A stretch of 64,000 nt of DNA, taken from Psychrobacillus sp. OK032 (GTDB lineage: Bacteria; Bacillota; Bacilli; Bacillales_A; Planococcaceae). Below the pieces are notes generated by a model, which saw only the letters and a list, made by a program, of their open reading frames with translations, did no database searches and was not told where the DNA came from. The position numbers and the translations under genes were made by a program. The DNA lies in NCBI RefSeq assembly GCF_900111345.1, contig NZ_FOGY01000003.1:186001-250000 (forward strand), in the 5' to 3' direction. Shown here piece after piece: positions 25,939-35,148 of the stretch. Numbering within the stretch: position 1 is the stretch's first letter; every line of letters begins with the position of its first letter.

Positions 25939-27954
25939 CTATTTTAAAAGTGCTTCGACGTCTTCGGCTGGAATTGGTCGGCTTATATAGTATCCTTGAA
26001 CGGAATCGCAGCCCATTTGTTTTAACAAGGCATATTGTTCTTCTGTTTCTACACCTTCCGCCACAACATCCACATCTAAAGATTGTCCAAATTGGATTAA
26101 ACCTTGGACAAGCTTTTGTAATCTCTCTTGCTGCATAATAGAACTCACAAATGATTTATCAATTTTTAATTTGCTAATCGGAAGAAGTTGCAAATACCTA
26201 AGCGACGCATATCCGGTTCCGAAATCATCCAAAACAAAAACAACCCCGTCTTGCTGTAGCGTCTGCATTTGTCCAATAATCGACTTTTCAGCTTCCGCCT
26301 CGAGTGCGAACTTTTCTGTAAATTCAATTTGTAATAGCTTCGGTGAGCAATTGTACTTATCTAAAATGGTGCGAATTGTTTTCACCATGTTTTTATCACG
26401 GAATTCCCGAATGGATGAGTTAAAGCTTACTTTAATTGGTATCCCTTTTTGTTGCCAAATAGCGGCTTGTTCACAAACCTTTTCCAGCATAAAAGAACCA
26501 ATTTTATTAATTAACCCTGTTTCTTCCGCGATAGGTATTAACTCCTCGGGAGAAACAATTCCAAGTACATCATCATCCCATCGGACGAGCGCTTCTACTG
26601 CTGTAATTTTATTGGTTAATAAATCTTTTTGTGGTAAATATAGAACATGAAGGTCTTGTTGATTTAAAGCTTCTAATAAACGTTTTTCTATTTGTGCACG
26701 ACGAGTAAGTTTGTGATGGTCAGATGGGGAAAGGTTGGCAATCATGCCACCGCCTTCTAATTTCACTTTTTGGATTTTCGTATCAGTAGCTTTCAGTAAG
26801 TGCAAATAGGTTTGTTGATCCTCCGGGTATCTAGTAATGGCTCCACTGACTGTAATAGGAACAACTTTATTGTCTAGATAGATCGGGTTTTGTTTTAAAT
26901 ACTGGATAAATCCTTGTATGTACCATTCACCTAATGTTGTAATAATAGCAAATTCATCTCTTCCAGCTCTAGCAACAATGGATTCTTCAAAATAGATTTT
27001 CAACCTTTTAGTAAACTCATTTAATAATTGAGATTCTGTTTGATCGTTGAATATTTCTTTTAAAGTATAAAACTGATCGATACTTAGGAAAACAAAGGAA
27101 AAGTATTTGTCGTTTTGAATGAATTCATTCACCAATTCTTCTAAACGATGCCTACTCATTAGACCTGTTTCCGTATCTACATAAGCAATTTGTTCAAGGC
27201 GCGTTTGTATTAATTTCTTTTCTGTAATCTCTTCTTCCAATAACAAATGGTATAGTGTATTATTCTCCGTATTAGTAATTGGAAGTGCGATTAAATTAAC
27301 CCAATAGCTTACCCCGTCTTTGGTAATTTTTTCGACGGTATCTTGGAAAATTTGTCCTTTTTGCAAAGTGTCTATAATTTTGTCCGCAATGGCAATATGA
27401 TGAGAGGAATTAGGGAATAACTGCCAAAAAGTCTTTCCGATAATTCGTTTTGGTGTCCAATTGCTTCTTTTTAAAAACATTTCATTTGCGTGTAGGATTA
27501 AACCTTCTTGGTCTAAATAAGCAACCATAAATGATTTTGATAATCCTTTTTTTAATAATTGCAGCTCTGCAAAAGAAGATGATTCTGTATCTTGTATTGT
27601 ATTAGATTCAATTTGGAAGAAAACATAGTAGTCATCGTTCAGAAGGATCGATTTTGCGACAATAGATGTTTTCATGGGGTGTCTATCTTTTGAGTAAAGG
27701 ATGACGGGACTGAAGCGAACTGGATCATCTTGATGTAGGATTGATTCCCAATTTGCAGTTAAATGCCCATAGGTGTGCTCATTAAACAAGGGTGCTCTTG
27801 GTCCTTGTAAATCTTCTAAATGATATCCGAATTGCTTTTCGGCTTCCCTGCTCCACCAAATAATTTGACCGTCCCTATTTGTCATAAAAGTTGGGAACGG
27901 CAAATGACTAAAAACAGTGTTACTTAAATCTAATAATTCATCTTTAAGATACAT
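25939..27954 (-). CDS. PAS-PAS-GGDEF(degenerate)-EAL protein, probable c-di-GMP phosphodiesterase
   Basis: This 671-residue protein starts at ATG 27954 behind AAAGGGG; the open frame upstream has no ribosome site. It has no obvious membrane segment. Two PAS domains (about 10-120 and 130-250, with NRDGQIIWWSREAEKQFGY and DQEGLILHANEMFLKRSN) are followed by a GGDEF domain whose active site reads AGRDEF instead of GGDEF, so cyclase activity is unlikely. The EAL domain (about 425-670) keeps EALVRW, IEFTEKFAL, LDDFGTGYASLRYL, LKIDKSFV and VAEGVET, as in active enzymes. It probably degrades c-di-GMP in response to a PAS-bound signal. Confidence 0.9.
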   Translation of the reverse strand: MYLKDELLDLSNTVFSHLPFPTFMTNRDGQIIWWSREAEKQFGYHLEDLQGPRAPLFNEHTYGHLTANWESILHQDDPVRFSPVILYSKDRHPMKTSIVAKSILLNDDYYVFFQIESNTIQDTESSSFAELQLLKKGLSKSFMVAYLDQEGLILHANEMFLKRSNWTPKRIIGKTFWQLFPNSSHHIAIADKIIDTLQKGQIFQDTVEKITKDGVSYWVNLIALPITNTENNTLYHLLLEEEITEKKLIQTRLEQIAYVDTETGLMSRHRLEELVNEFIQNDKYFSFVFLSIDQFYTLKEIFNDQTESQLLNEFTKRLKIYFEESIVARAGRDEFAIITTLGEWYIQGFIQYLKQNPIYLDNKVVPITVSGAITRYPEDQQTYLHLLKATDTKIQKVKLEGGGMIANLSPSDHHKLTRRAQIEKRLLEALNQQDLHVLYLPQKDLLTNKITAVEALVRWDDDVLGIVSPEELIPIAEETGLINKIGSFMLEKVCEQAAIWQQKGIPIKVSFNSSIREFRDKNMVKTIRTILDKYNCSPKLLQIEFTEKFALEAEAEKSIIGQMQTLQQDGVVFVLDDFGTGYASLRYLQLLPISKLKIDKSFVSSIMQQERLQKLVQGLIQFGQSLDVDVVAEGVETEEQYALLKQMGCDSVQGYYISRPIPAEDVEALLK

Positions 27955-28100
27955 ATAAACGGCCCCTTTAAATAATTTATATTCATTATATAAAATATAC
28001 ATAAAATAGTCATTAAAATAGAGCAATTTATTCATTGATTAATAATATTAGGGTATAAAGTAATGGGTATATGTGAGGGTGGAAAAGAGGGAATGTGAGA

Positions 28101-29012
28101 ATGGAACGATGGAAGGGCATTATTTTAATTATTATTGGTTCGATATTGTGGGGAGCATCGGGACCAATGATGGAGTGGATATTAAAAGAAAGTAACTTAT
28201 CTGTTCCTTTTTTTCTTACAGTCCGCTTAATTGTAGCGGGAGTTTGTCTACTAGTATTTTTAAGAATAAGAGGAAAGCCCATTTTTTCTATTTGGAAAGA
28301 GCAAAGTTGGTTAAAGCAATTGGTCATTTTTGGTGTTTTCGGGATGCTCGGTGTTCAGTACACATTTGTTGCGGCAATCGAGGCAAGTAATGCGTCTATT
28401 GCAACCTTACTTCAATTTTTGGGACCTATTTATATTGTGATATATATTTCGTGGAAGAGCAGGTTGTTTCCTCCAAAATATCAGATCATTGGTATTATTG
28501 GAACGCTTGTTGGATTGTTTTTATTACTAACAAACGCCAAATTTGATCAGTTATTAATCAGTAATGAAGCTCTCGTTTGGGGATTAGCAATCGGTGTTGC
28601 TTTTGCCATTTATACGGTGTACCCTGCAAGGCTTATGAAAGAATGGGGAGTGCTTATCGTCGTTGGCTGGGGGATGTTAATAGGAGGCTTTGTCCTAGCC
28701 GTCATCTCACAGATTTGGCGTTCGGATGAGTGGGGAGAGCTCACTAATTACCCAATTAACTTAATGACGATGATCATTATTCTTGTTGGAACGATTGCAT
28801 TTATACTCTTTTTAACTAGTATGAAGTACATATCCCCAGTAGAAACTAGTATTCTGTCCAGCATGGAACCATTAACCGCTATGGTCATTTCGGTTATTTG
28901 GTTAGGACAAGTTTTTGGAGCTTGGCAATATGTCGGTATAGTTGTCATGATCTTATTTGTCACATGGCTTTCAATCGCTGGTGAAATTAAATGGAAACGA
29001 AAAGATGGCTAA
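28101..29012 (+). CDS. EamA/DMT-family transporter
   Basis: This 303-residue membrane protein has about ten helices in two EamA repeats. The first starts IILIIIGSILWGASGPMME, and the second carries AYTVYP-like ALIGVAFAIYTVYPARL and SILSSMEPLTAMVISVIWLG, the classic second-repeat signature. Such proteins export metabolites or drugs; the substrate is unknown. ATG 28101 is used, with GAGGG nine bases upstream. The GTG at 28095 would be too close to that site. It is divergent from the c-di-GMP gene. Confidence 0.88.
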   Translation: MERWKGIILIIIGSILWGASGPMMEWILKESNLSVPFFLTVRLIVAGVCLLVFLRIRGKPIFSIWKEQSWLKQLVIFGVFGMLGVQYTFVAAIEASNASIATLLQFLGPIYIVIYISWKSRLFPPKYQIIGIIGTLVGLFLLLTNAKFDQLLISNEALVWGLAIGVAFAIYTVYPARLMKEWGVLIVVGWGMLIGGFVLAVISQIWRSDEWGELTNYPINLMTMIIILVGTIAFILFLTSMKYISPVETSILSSMEPLTAMVISVIWLGQVFGAWQYVGIVVMILFVTWLSIAGEIKWKRKDG

Positions 29013-29110
29013 TGGAGGCCATCTTCTTCTATATGTAGGGACCGTGTTATGGCATAATAGACTGTATATAGAAATAATTCGGGTAACGAAGAATCAAGGG
29101 GTGTTGATTT

Positions 29111-30847
29111 GTGAAGACGATTTTTTCTTATTTATCGCCATATAGGTGGCTTGTCATTTTTGCGTTACTACTTATGTTAGTCGAACTTTCTGTAGAGCTT
29201 GTGCAACCTTTGATAATAGCAACTATTATTGATGATGGAATACTAGCAGGTGACCAGCAGACTATTATTTTTTGGGGAATTATTATGCTTGGGATTGCAG
29301 CTATTGCTTTTTTAGCGGGAATTATAAATACATTTATCGCATCTCATATTGTGCAAAGCTATGGATATGAGATTCGTCAGGCATTATTTAGCAAAGTACA
29401 ATCATTTACGGTGGCAACTTTTTTAAAGTTTCCCTCTGCAAGTCTAATAACACGGTTAACAAACGATGTGACGATAACCCAAAACTTAATATTCATGGGA
29501 CTTCGTATAATGCTTCGAGCACCACTATTAGTAGTTGGAAGCATTATTATGTCCTTTTTTGTTCATGCTTATCTAGCTATGTTTCTAGTAATGGGAGCAC
29601 CAATTTTAGTCATATTTCTGTTTCTTATGAGCAGAAAAGGGCTTAAACTATTTGGGAAAGTACAAAGAAGTGTAGACCAAGTGACTCGTAAAGTGCAAGA
29701 AAATCTGCAAGCCGTTCGTCTTATAAAGGCATATTTACGTGGTAGCTTTGAATCGACCCGCTTTGCATCCGTTGCAAATACATTAAAAATAGATAATGTG
29801 AGTGCTTTTCGTATAATGGAGCTCATTTTACCTGTCCTTTTATTTGTTATGAACGTGAGTTTAATGGCGGTACTTTGGTTTGGAGCAAAGGAAATACAAA
29901 CAGGGGACACAAAGATGGGGGATCTTGTTGCGATTGTTAACTATGCAATGCGTATGACGGGTGCATTTTCTATGTTTTCTTTTATTATCATATTTTTCTC
30001 AAGAGCAAAAGCATCGGCCGAACGGATGGAAGAGGTTTTGGTTGTAGAGGAAGGAATAGAAGAAATAAGCAAGGATCCTTTAGACTCCGTTTCTATAGTA
30101 GGAGAAATTGAGTTTCAGCACGTTTCCTTTCATTATCCATCGACTGATATACCTGTGCTAAAGGATGTTTCATTTTCTGTAAAATCGGGTGCAAAGCTTG
30201 CGATTATGGGAGCTACAGGTTCGGGAAAATCGACGCTGTTAAACTTAATCCCACGCTTTTTTGATGCGACAGAAGGGGAAATATGGATCGATGGGGTAGA
30301 AGTAAAAGAGTGGCCACTAAAAGAGCTAAGACAGACAATTGGACTTGTTCCGCAACAGTCCATTCTTTTCACAGGAAGTATTGAAGAAAACTTAGGATGG
30401 GGAGATTCGACTGCTACAGAGGAATCACTTAAAGAAGCAGCGATTCAAGCGCAAATCCATCATTCGATAGAGCAATTTCCAGAACAATATGATACAAGAG
30501 TGGGTCAAAAAGGAGTTAATTTATCCGGCGGCCAAAAACAAAGATTGTCCATTGCACGTGCATTAGTACGAAAACCAGAAATTCTTCTATTGGATGATAG
30601 TACAAGTGCCTTAGATGTCTCGACTGAAAACGCACTATGGGAAGCTTTAGAAAAAGAAAATGCAACGATGCTCGTCATTACGCAAAAAATTAGAACAGCA
30701 AAAGGTGCGGATAAAATTCTTTTATTAGAAGAAGGAAAAGTTTCGGCATATGGAACGCATGAACAGCTGATGGAAAGTTCCTCTTTATATAGAGAAATTG
30801 CAGAATCACAGCAGGAGGGCGGCGGACATGATGAACTTCATTCGTAA
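29111..30847 (+). CDS. Heterodimeric ABC exporter subunit, degenerate-site NBD (YheI/BmrC-like)
   Basis: This 578-residue half-transporter has six membrane helices (about 1-310) and an ATPase domain. Walker A is GATGSGKSTLLN and the signature is LSGGQKQR. The residue after Walker B is Asp (LLLDDSTSALD) instead of the catalytic Glu, and the H-loop His is Gln (VITQKIRT). The next gene supplies the complementary half. Its own Walker site therefore forms the degenerate nucleotide site, as in BmrC, TM287 or TmrA-type exporters. GTG 29111 has AAGGGG upstream. The export substrate (drug, lipid or peptide) is unknown. Confidence 0.9.
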   Translation: MKTIFSYLSPYRWLVIFALLLMLVELSVELVQPLIIATIIDDGILAGDQQTIIFWGIIMLGIAAIAFLAGIINTFIASHIVQSYGYEIRQALFSKVQSFTVATFLKFPSASLITRLTNDVTITQNLIFMGLRIMLRAPLLVVGSIIMSFFVHAYLAMFLVMGAPILVIFLFLMSRKGLKLFGKVQRSVDQVTRKVQENLQAVRLIKAYLRGSFESTRFASVANTLKIDNVSAFRIMELILPVLLFVMNVSLMAVLWFGAKEIQTGDTKMGDLVAIVNYAMRMTGAFSMFSFIIIFFSRAKASAERMEEVLVVEEGIEEISKDPLDSVSIVGEIEFQHVSFHYPSTDIPVLKDVSFSVKSGAKLAIMGATGSGKSTLLNLIPRFFDATEGEIWIDGVEVKEWPLKELRQTIGLVPQQSILFTGSIEENLGWGDSTATEESLKEAAIQAQIHHSIEQFPEQYDTRVGQKGVNLSGGQKQRLSIARALVRKPEILLLDDSTSALDVSTENALWEALEKENATMLVITQKIRTAKGADKILLLEEGKVSAYGTHEQLMESSSLYREIAESQQEGGGHDELHS

Positions 30848-32651
30848 ACCTTTTGGATATGAACCGATAGTGACCAAGGAAGATTTGAAGAAAGATAATA
30901 AGAAAAAGGTAGAGAAGCCGTCTGATTGGAAAGGGGTTCTCCATCGAATTTGGAAGCTTGTAGATGAGCAACGTTTTTTATTAATTGTTGTGCTTTTATT
31001 GGTAATAGCTAGTTCTGCATTAGCCTTATTCGGACCGTATTTGATAGGTATTATAATTGATAAATATATTGCTAAAAGTGTTTTTGCAGGACTTGCGAAT
31101 ATGATTGGACTATTAATCATTGTCTATGTGTTCCTATCTATAACGATGTATTTACAAAGTTATTGGATGGTTGGGATTGCCCAGCAAACGATTTATAGAC
31201 TAAGAATGGGATTATTTGATCATTTACAAAAACTACCTGTGTCATTTTTTGATAAACGTCAACACGGGGAATTGATGAGTCGGGTGACGAATGATATAGA
31301 AAACGTCAGTCAAACGTTGAATTCATCTTTTATACAAGTATTTTCAAGTGTGTTAACTTTAGTCGGAACAACGGTTGTCATGCTTCTACTTAGTCCACTT
31401 ATGACTGTCATCACGCTGATAATTGTGCCTTTTATGTTTATTGCAATGCGCTGGATAACGAGACGTACATCCAAATTATTTAAAGAGCAGCAAAAAGCAC
31501 TTGGAGAACTAAATGGTATGATTGAAGAGACCGTTTCTGGTCAACGAATTGTTAAAGCATTTTCCCAAGAAAACCGCATGCTAGAGGAATTTGCAGTGAA
31601 AAGTGAGCGGTTAAAAAGAACTGGATTTTGGGCACTGACTTATTCAGGATTTATCCCTAAAGTGATGAATTTTCTAAATAACATAAGTTTTACATTTGTA
31701 GCAGCAGCTGGAGGAATCCTTGCATTTTATGGGCATATAACCATTGGAGAAATCGTTATTTTCACCGAATATGCCCGTCAGTTTACGCGTCCATTAAATG
31801 ATCTGGCGAACCAGTTTAATACCGTATTATCGGCAATTGCGGGGGCGGAGCGTGTGTTTGCAATTATAGATGAACCGGAGGAAGTAGATGCAGCAAGCGA
31901 CCATCAAGATTATCAATTGAAAGGAAATGTAACATTTGAGGATGTTACATTTTGGTACGATAAAAATGATGAAAACCCAACGATTGAACATGTTTCATTT
32001 CATGTAGAGGCTGGAAAGACAGCTGCTTTAGTAGGGGCTACTGGTGCAGGGAAAACGACCATCATGCAGCTTCTTGCTCGATTTTATGAAGTAGATGACG
32101 GAAGGATATTAATAGACGGAATTAAGATGGATAACTTGCCAAGGCATACATTGCGGAGTCAAACGGCATTTGTACTTCAAGATCCATTTCTTTTTGAAAT
32201 GACCGTTCTGGAAAATATTCGGTACGGCAAATTAAATGCAACAGATGAGGAAGTTATAAAAGCAGCTAAAGAGGCAAATGCGCATGAATTTATTACTAAG
32301 TTAACAAATGGATATGATACTATTTTAACGGCAGATGGCGGGGAGATTAGCCAAGGACAAAAGCAATTATTATCCATTGCAAGAGCCCTTGTTGCAGACC
32401 CTGCAATCCTACTATTAGACGAAGCTACATCAAGTATTGATACGGTTACTGAACTGAAAATACAAGAAGCACTGGAACGTCTAATGGCAGGTAGAACGAG
32501 TTTCGTTATTGCCCACCGTTTGAATACGGTGCGTAAGGCAGATCTTATTTTTGTAATGGAGAACGGAAAGTTAGTAGAATCGGGACAGCAAGAAGAGTTG
32601 CTACAAAGAAGAGGGCGGTATTATAATATGCTAACGGATACGAGAATTTAA
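30828..32651 (+). CDS. Heterodimeric ABC exporter subunit, consensus-site NBD (YheH/BmrD-like)
   Basis: A 607-residue half-transporter with an N-terminal charged extension (about 1-45), six membrane helices and an ATPase domain. Walker A is GATGAGKTTIMQ, Walker B LLLDEATSSID keeps the catalytic Glu, and FVIAHRLNTV keeps the switch His. Its signature motif is ISQGQKQLL, not LSGGQ. This is the mirror image of its partner, so the pair has one active and one degenerate ATP site. ATG 30828 has AGGAGG upstream and lies within the last 20 bases of the first gene, giving translational coupling. Confidence 0.9.
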   Translation: MMNFIRKPFGYEPIVTKEDLKKDNKKKVEKPSDWKGVLHRIWKLVDEQRFLLIVVLLLVIASSALALFGPYLIGIIIDKYIAKSVFAGLANMIGLLIIVYVFLSITMYLQSYWMVGIAQQTIYRLRMGLFDHLQKLPVSFFDKRQHGELMSRVTNDIENVSQTLNSSFIQVFSSVLTLVGTTVVMLLLSPLMTVITLIIVPFMFIAMRWITRRTSKLFKEQQKALGELNGMIEETVSGQRIVKAFSQENRMLEEFAVKSERLKRTGFWALTYSGFIPKVMNFLNNISFTFVAAAGGILAFYGHITIGEIVIFTEYARQFTRPLNDLANQFNTVLSAIAGAERVFAIIDEPEEVDAASDHQDYQLKGNVTFEDVTFWYDKNDENPTIEHVSFHVEAGKTAALVGATGAGKTTIMQLLARFYEVDDGRILIDGIKMDNLPRHTLRSQTAFVLQDPFLFEMTVLENIRYGKLNATDEEVIKAAKEANAHEFITKLTNGYDTILTADGGEISQGQKQLLSIARALVADPAILLLDEATSSIDTVTELKIQEALERLMAGRTSFVIAHRLNTVRKADLIFVMENGKLVESGQQEELLQRRGRYYNMLTDTRI

Positions 32652-32661
32652 GGAGGGTTTT

Positions 32662-33513
32662 ATGGATATTTTTATGATGACGGTATCTATTCCGTTAGAT
32701 GGTGATACGATGCAAGAAATAAAGGATTTACTTCAAGAAGATACAGTCAATTATAGGTCGCTTTTAAGCGTTGATGAGTTAACTGATCCTATAAAAGGTT
32801 TTTGTGTATTAGCATATGATGATGAATCGGATAAATTAATGGGCGTGTTATCATCAATAGACCGACTGGAAACGGGGGACTTCGAGTGGAGCGCGGTTGT
32901 TTCACCTTCGATACGCAGAAAAGGAATTGGAACGGGGCTTGTAGCGGAGTTAGATAGAAACCTAACACTTCGAGGAGCAACATTCGATCTAGCTTTAGTA
33001 CCAGAGGATTCGCAAGAGGGACTAGAATGGTTGAAGAAAATTGGCTATGTATATGACTTCTCAGAGAGAACTATGGTGGCAAAGGCAGTAGAAACAGGTG
33101 TGCATGGTGAAATCAACATCATTCCATACACCACTCAAGAGTCTGAGGTAATAGAAGTTTTAATAAGTGCCTTTGGTGATACGCTAGAAGAAGCAAGTAG
33201 TCTTATTGCATTTAATACACAAACGCCACATCGCCAGCTTTTGATTGCGACATTAGAAAACAAAGTGGTAGGTACTTTTGCCATCGTCGAGGATCCTGAC
33301 AAGTTGTGGGTTACTGGACTTGGAGTACATGAGCTAGCACGTGGCAAAGGTGTCGCTACTTCCATTTTAATATGGGCGAAAAACGAAGCGAAACGATTAG
33401 GCAAAGAAAGTATTTATTTAGATGTAGAAACAGATAATGAAAAGGCATTATCCGTTTATAAAAAAGCTGGTTTTGAGACGATTCATCATACGCATTTCTA
33501 TAAAAAAAGGTGA
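32662..33513 (+). CDS. GNAT acetyltransferase with two GNAT domains
   Basis: This 283-residue protein contains two acetyl-CoA binding signatures: VSPSIRRKGIGTGLVAEL at about residue 80, and GVHELARGKGVATSILIWAK at about 220, each followed by the usual ALSVYKKAGFE-type strand (clear in the second). Tandem GNAT proteins often use only one active domain. The substrate is unknown. AAGGAGGG precedes the ATG, ten bases after the ABC exporter stop, so it is co-transcribed and may modify a compound linked to export; that link is inference. Confidence 0.87.
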   Translation: MDIFMMTVSIPLDGDTMQEIKDLLQEDTVNYRSLLSVDELTDPIKGFCVLAYDDESDKLMGVLSSIDRLETGDFEWSAVVSPSIRRKGIGTGLVAELDRNLTLRGATFDLALVPEDSQEGLEWLKKIGYVYDFSERTMVAKAVETGVHGEINIIPYTTQESEVIEVLISAFGDTLEEASSLIAFNTQTPHRQLLIATLENKVVGTFAIVEDPDKLWVTGLGVHELARGKGVATSILIWAKNEAKRLGKESIYLDVETDNEKALSVYKKAGFETIHHTHFYKKR

Positions 33514-33538
33514 TCTGATTTGGGTCGCCTTTTTTAAA
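33503..33538 (+). terminator. Terminator after the exporter-GNAT operon
   Basis: AAAAAAGGTGA pairs imperfectly with GGTCGCCTTTTTT and runs into T residues. Confidence 0.75.
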
Positions 33539-33736
33539 ATATACAGACAAACACCATAGTGACTAGTATGCCAACGTAACAAATCTCCAAAAAGCAATTG
33601 TTATGGAAAAGCAGAAAATAAGAGGATTTGAGACAACCTTTTTACAATCTCCTAACATAATTTCAACATGGGCTACATAAACTTTCTATAGGATGAATGG
33701 TGAAGAGATCGTTCAATCGAAAAGGAGAGATACTTA

Positions 33737-33904
33737 TTGGGTTTGAATAAACGCAATGTGACTATGAAAGTTTCGAATAACCGGTTGAATACTTTACAAT
33801 TTAGTTCTATTAGAAAGAAAGTACATACAAGCTTACAATGGTTCATTATGAAAAAAGCTAGACCCCCGCGACATAAATACATTCCACTTCCGCCTAGGAA
33901 GTAA
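33737..33904 (+). CDS. Putative small basic protein, unknown
   Basis: A 55-codon frame starts at TTG 33737 behind AAGGAGAG (eight-base gap) and ends at TAA 33904, directly followed by an intrinsic terminator. The peptide is strongly basic and ends MKKARPPRHKYIPLPPRK. A correct ribosome site, a matching terminator and separate placement in a 400-bp gap support a real gene. I recognise no family. An open frame on the other strand (33673-33912) lacks a ribosome site. Confidence 0.45.
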   Translation: MGLNKRNVTMKVSNNRLNTLQFSSIRKKVHTSLQWFIMKKARPPRHKYIPLPPRK

Positions 33905-33910
33905 ATAGAC

Positions 33911-33948
33911 ATACGTCATCTCTTTAGTGGGAGATGGCGTTTTCGGTT
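33911..33948 (+). terminator. Terminator after the small basic ORF
   Basis: CGTCATCTC pairs with GAGATGGCG (one G-T pair) and is followed by TTTTC. Confidence 0.65.
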
Positions 33949-33969
33949 TGGAAAAAAGTATAATGAACT

Positions 33970-34325
33970 AGAAAAGCGGAAGTGCCTATTTTAGAGGAAT
34001 ACAGTCTAAATTCGCGACATCGTGGTGCTCCTGCGCAAAGCTCGTCGCAAAATAAAAAAACATTTCGCAACGACTGTATGACCTGCTTCGTGCAGGCCTC
34101 CGACAGGCAAATGGGGATGGGGTAGGTCTGCAAAGTGCGCCACATCCTGTGGCAAAGCAGACATGACCCGCATCGTGCGGGCCCAGGAGGCAGCTCCTCA
34201 GCCACCACAAGCGATTTTGTTTGCGACGAGCTTGCGCAGGAGCAGCTTTTTCACATTTGACCCCGAGGGACAACGTTCTTCTGCGACGAGCTGTGCGCAG
34301 GAGCAAGGCGCTGGAGCTAGATTGA
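33970..34325 (+). repeat. Family B hairpin-rich repeat
   Basis: It opens AGAAAAGCGGAAGTGCCTAT and closes GCGCTGGAGCTAGA. Internal modules include CTCCTGCGCAAAGCTCGTCG, CCTGCTTCGTGCAGG, CCACATCCTGTGG, CCCGCATCGTGCGGG, AGGAGGCAGCTCCT and GCGACGAGCTTGCGCAGGAG. Related copies lie at 41.94, 47.28 and 51.78-52.48 kb. Open frames through it on both strands are artefacts of its GC-rich palindromes. Confidence 0.75.
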
Positions 34326-34350
34326 CACTGAGTAAAAAAGTTTGTACTTT
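34322..34350 (+). promoter_or_regulatory. Promoter of the GDPD gene
   Basis: TTGACA (34322-34327), 17 bases, TACTTT (34345-34350), placed directly at the end of the family B repeat. Confidence 0.65.
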
Positions 34351-34380
34351 CATATCATTTGAAAAAAGGGGGCTATTTTC

Positions 34381-35100
34381 ATGAAAATTTATGCGCATAG
34401 AGGTTGCTCAGGGACATTTCCGGAAAATACTATAGCTGCATTTAAAGCGGCGGCAAGATTACCAATACACGGTGTAGAGTTCGACGTACATATGACAAAA
34501 GATGGGGAACTTGTTGTCATTCATGATGAATCTATTAATCGCACTTCGAATGGTAGTGGCTTCATAAAGGATATGACACTTAAAGAAATACAGAACTACG
34601 ATTTTGGCATATGGTTTTCAAATAACTTCAAAGGTGAAAAAGTGCCTACGCTAAGAGAAGTGTTATATGTATTTAAAGATACACATCACCATATAAATAT
34701 CGAATTGAAATCAGATGTTTTTCCATATGTAGGGATGGAACAGAAAGTATTAGAGATGTTAAAACAGTATCGATTAGAAGACAGAGTCGTTATTTCTTCT
34801 TTCAATCATGAAATGATTCAAAATGTAAAAAAACAAGCTCCACATATTGAAACGGCTATTTTATTTATGGAAGTGATGGTTGCACCCCATGAATATGCTC
34901 AAATAGTAGGAGCTGATGCACTGCATGCCTTTTTTCCAACTGCATTGCGGAAAATGGGAAAAGAGGTTATTGCGAGTGGAAAACAGCTACGTGTTTTTAC
35001 GGTAAATGAAGAGACTTATGCTGATATGCTTCATGCTGTAGGAGTACATGCCATTTTTACAGATTATCCACAAGAAATGTATAACTATTTGAATAAGTAA
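34381..35100 (+). CDS. Glycerophosphodiester phosphodiesterase
   Basis: This 239-residue protein has a GDPD TIM-barrel pattern: YAHRGCSGTFPENTIAAF, GVEFDVHMTKDGELVVIHDE (metal-binding Glu/Asp and catalytic His), INIELKSD, VVISSFNHE and VFTVNEE near the C-terminus. It hydrolyses glycerophosphodiesters to glycerol-3-phosphate and an alcohol. There is no signal peptide, so it acts in the cytoplasm. AAAAGGGGG precedes the ATG. It is a single-gene unit ended by a shared terminator. Confidence 0.92.
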   Translation: MKIYAHRGCSGTFPENTIAAFKAAARLPIHGVEFDVHMTKDGELVVIHDESINRTSNGSGFIKDMTLKEIQNYDFGIWFSNNFKGEKVPTLREVLYVFKDTHHHINIELKSDVFPYVGMEQKVLEMLKQYRLEDRVVISSFNHEMIQNVKKQAPHIETAILFMEVMVAPHEYAQIVGADALHAFFPTALRKMGKEVIASGKQLRVFTVNEETYADMLHAVGVHAIFTDYPQEMYNYLNK

Positions 35101-35102
35101 AG

Positions 35103-35147
35103 TAAAAGGGATTGCTTATATTAAACCATAATGCAATCCCTTTTTCA
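35103..35147. terminator. Bidirectional terminator
   Basis: AAAGGGATTGC pairs with GCAATCCCTTT and has T runs on both strands. It separates GDPD (+) from the siderophore transporter (-). Confidence 0.85.
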
Positions 35148-35148
35148 T

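Noticed and set aside
33924-34398. Several 66-106-residue frames on both strands
   Set aside because: All are made by the palindromic family B repeat; one overlaps the promoter of the GDPD gene.
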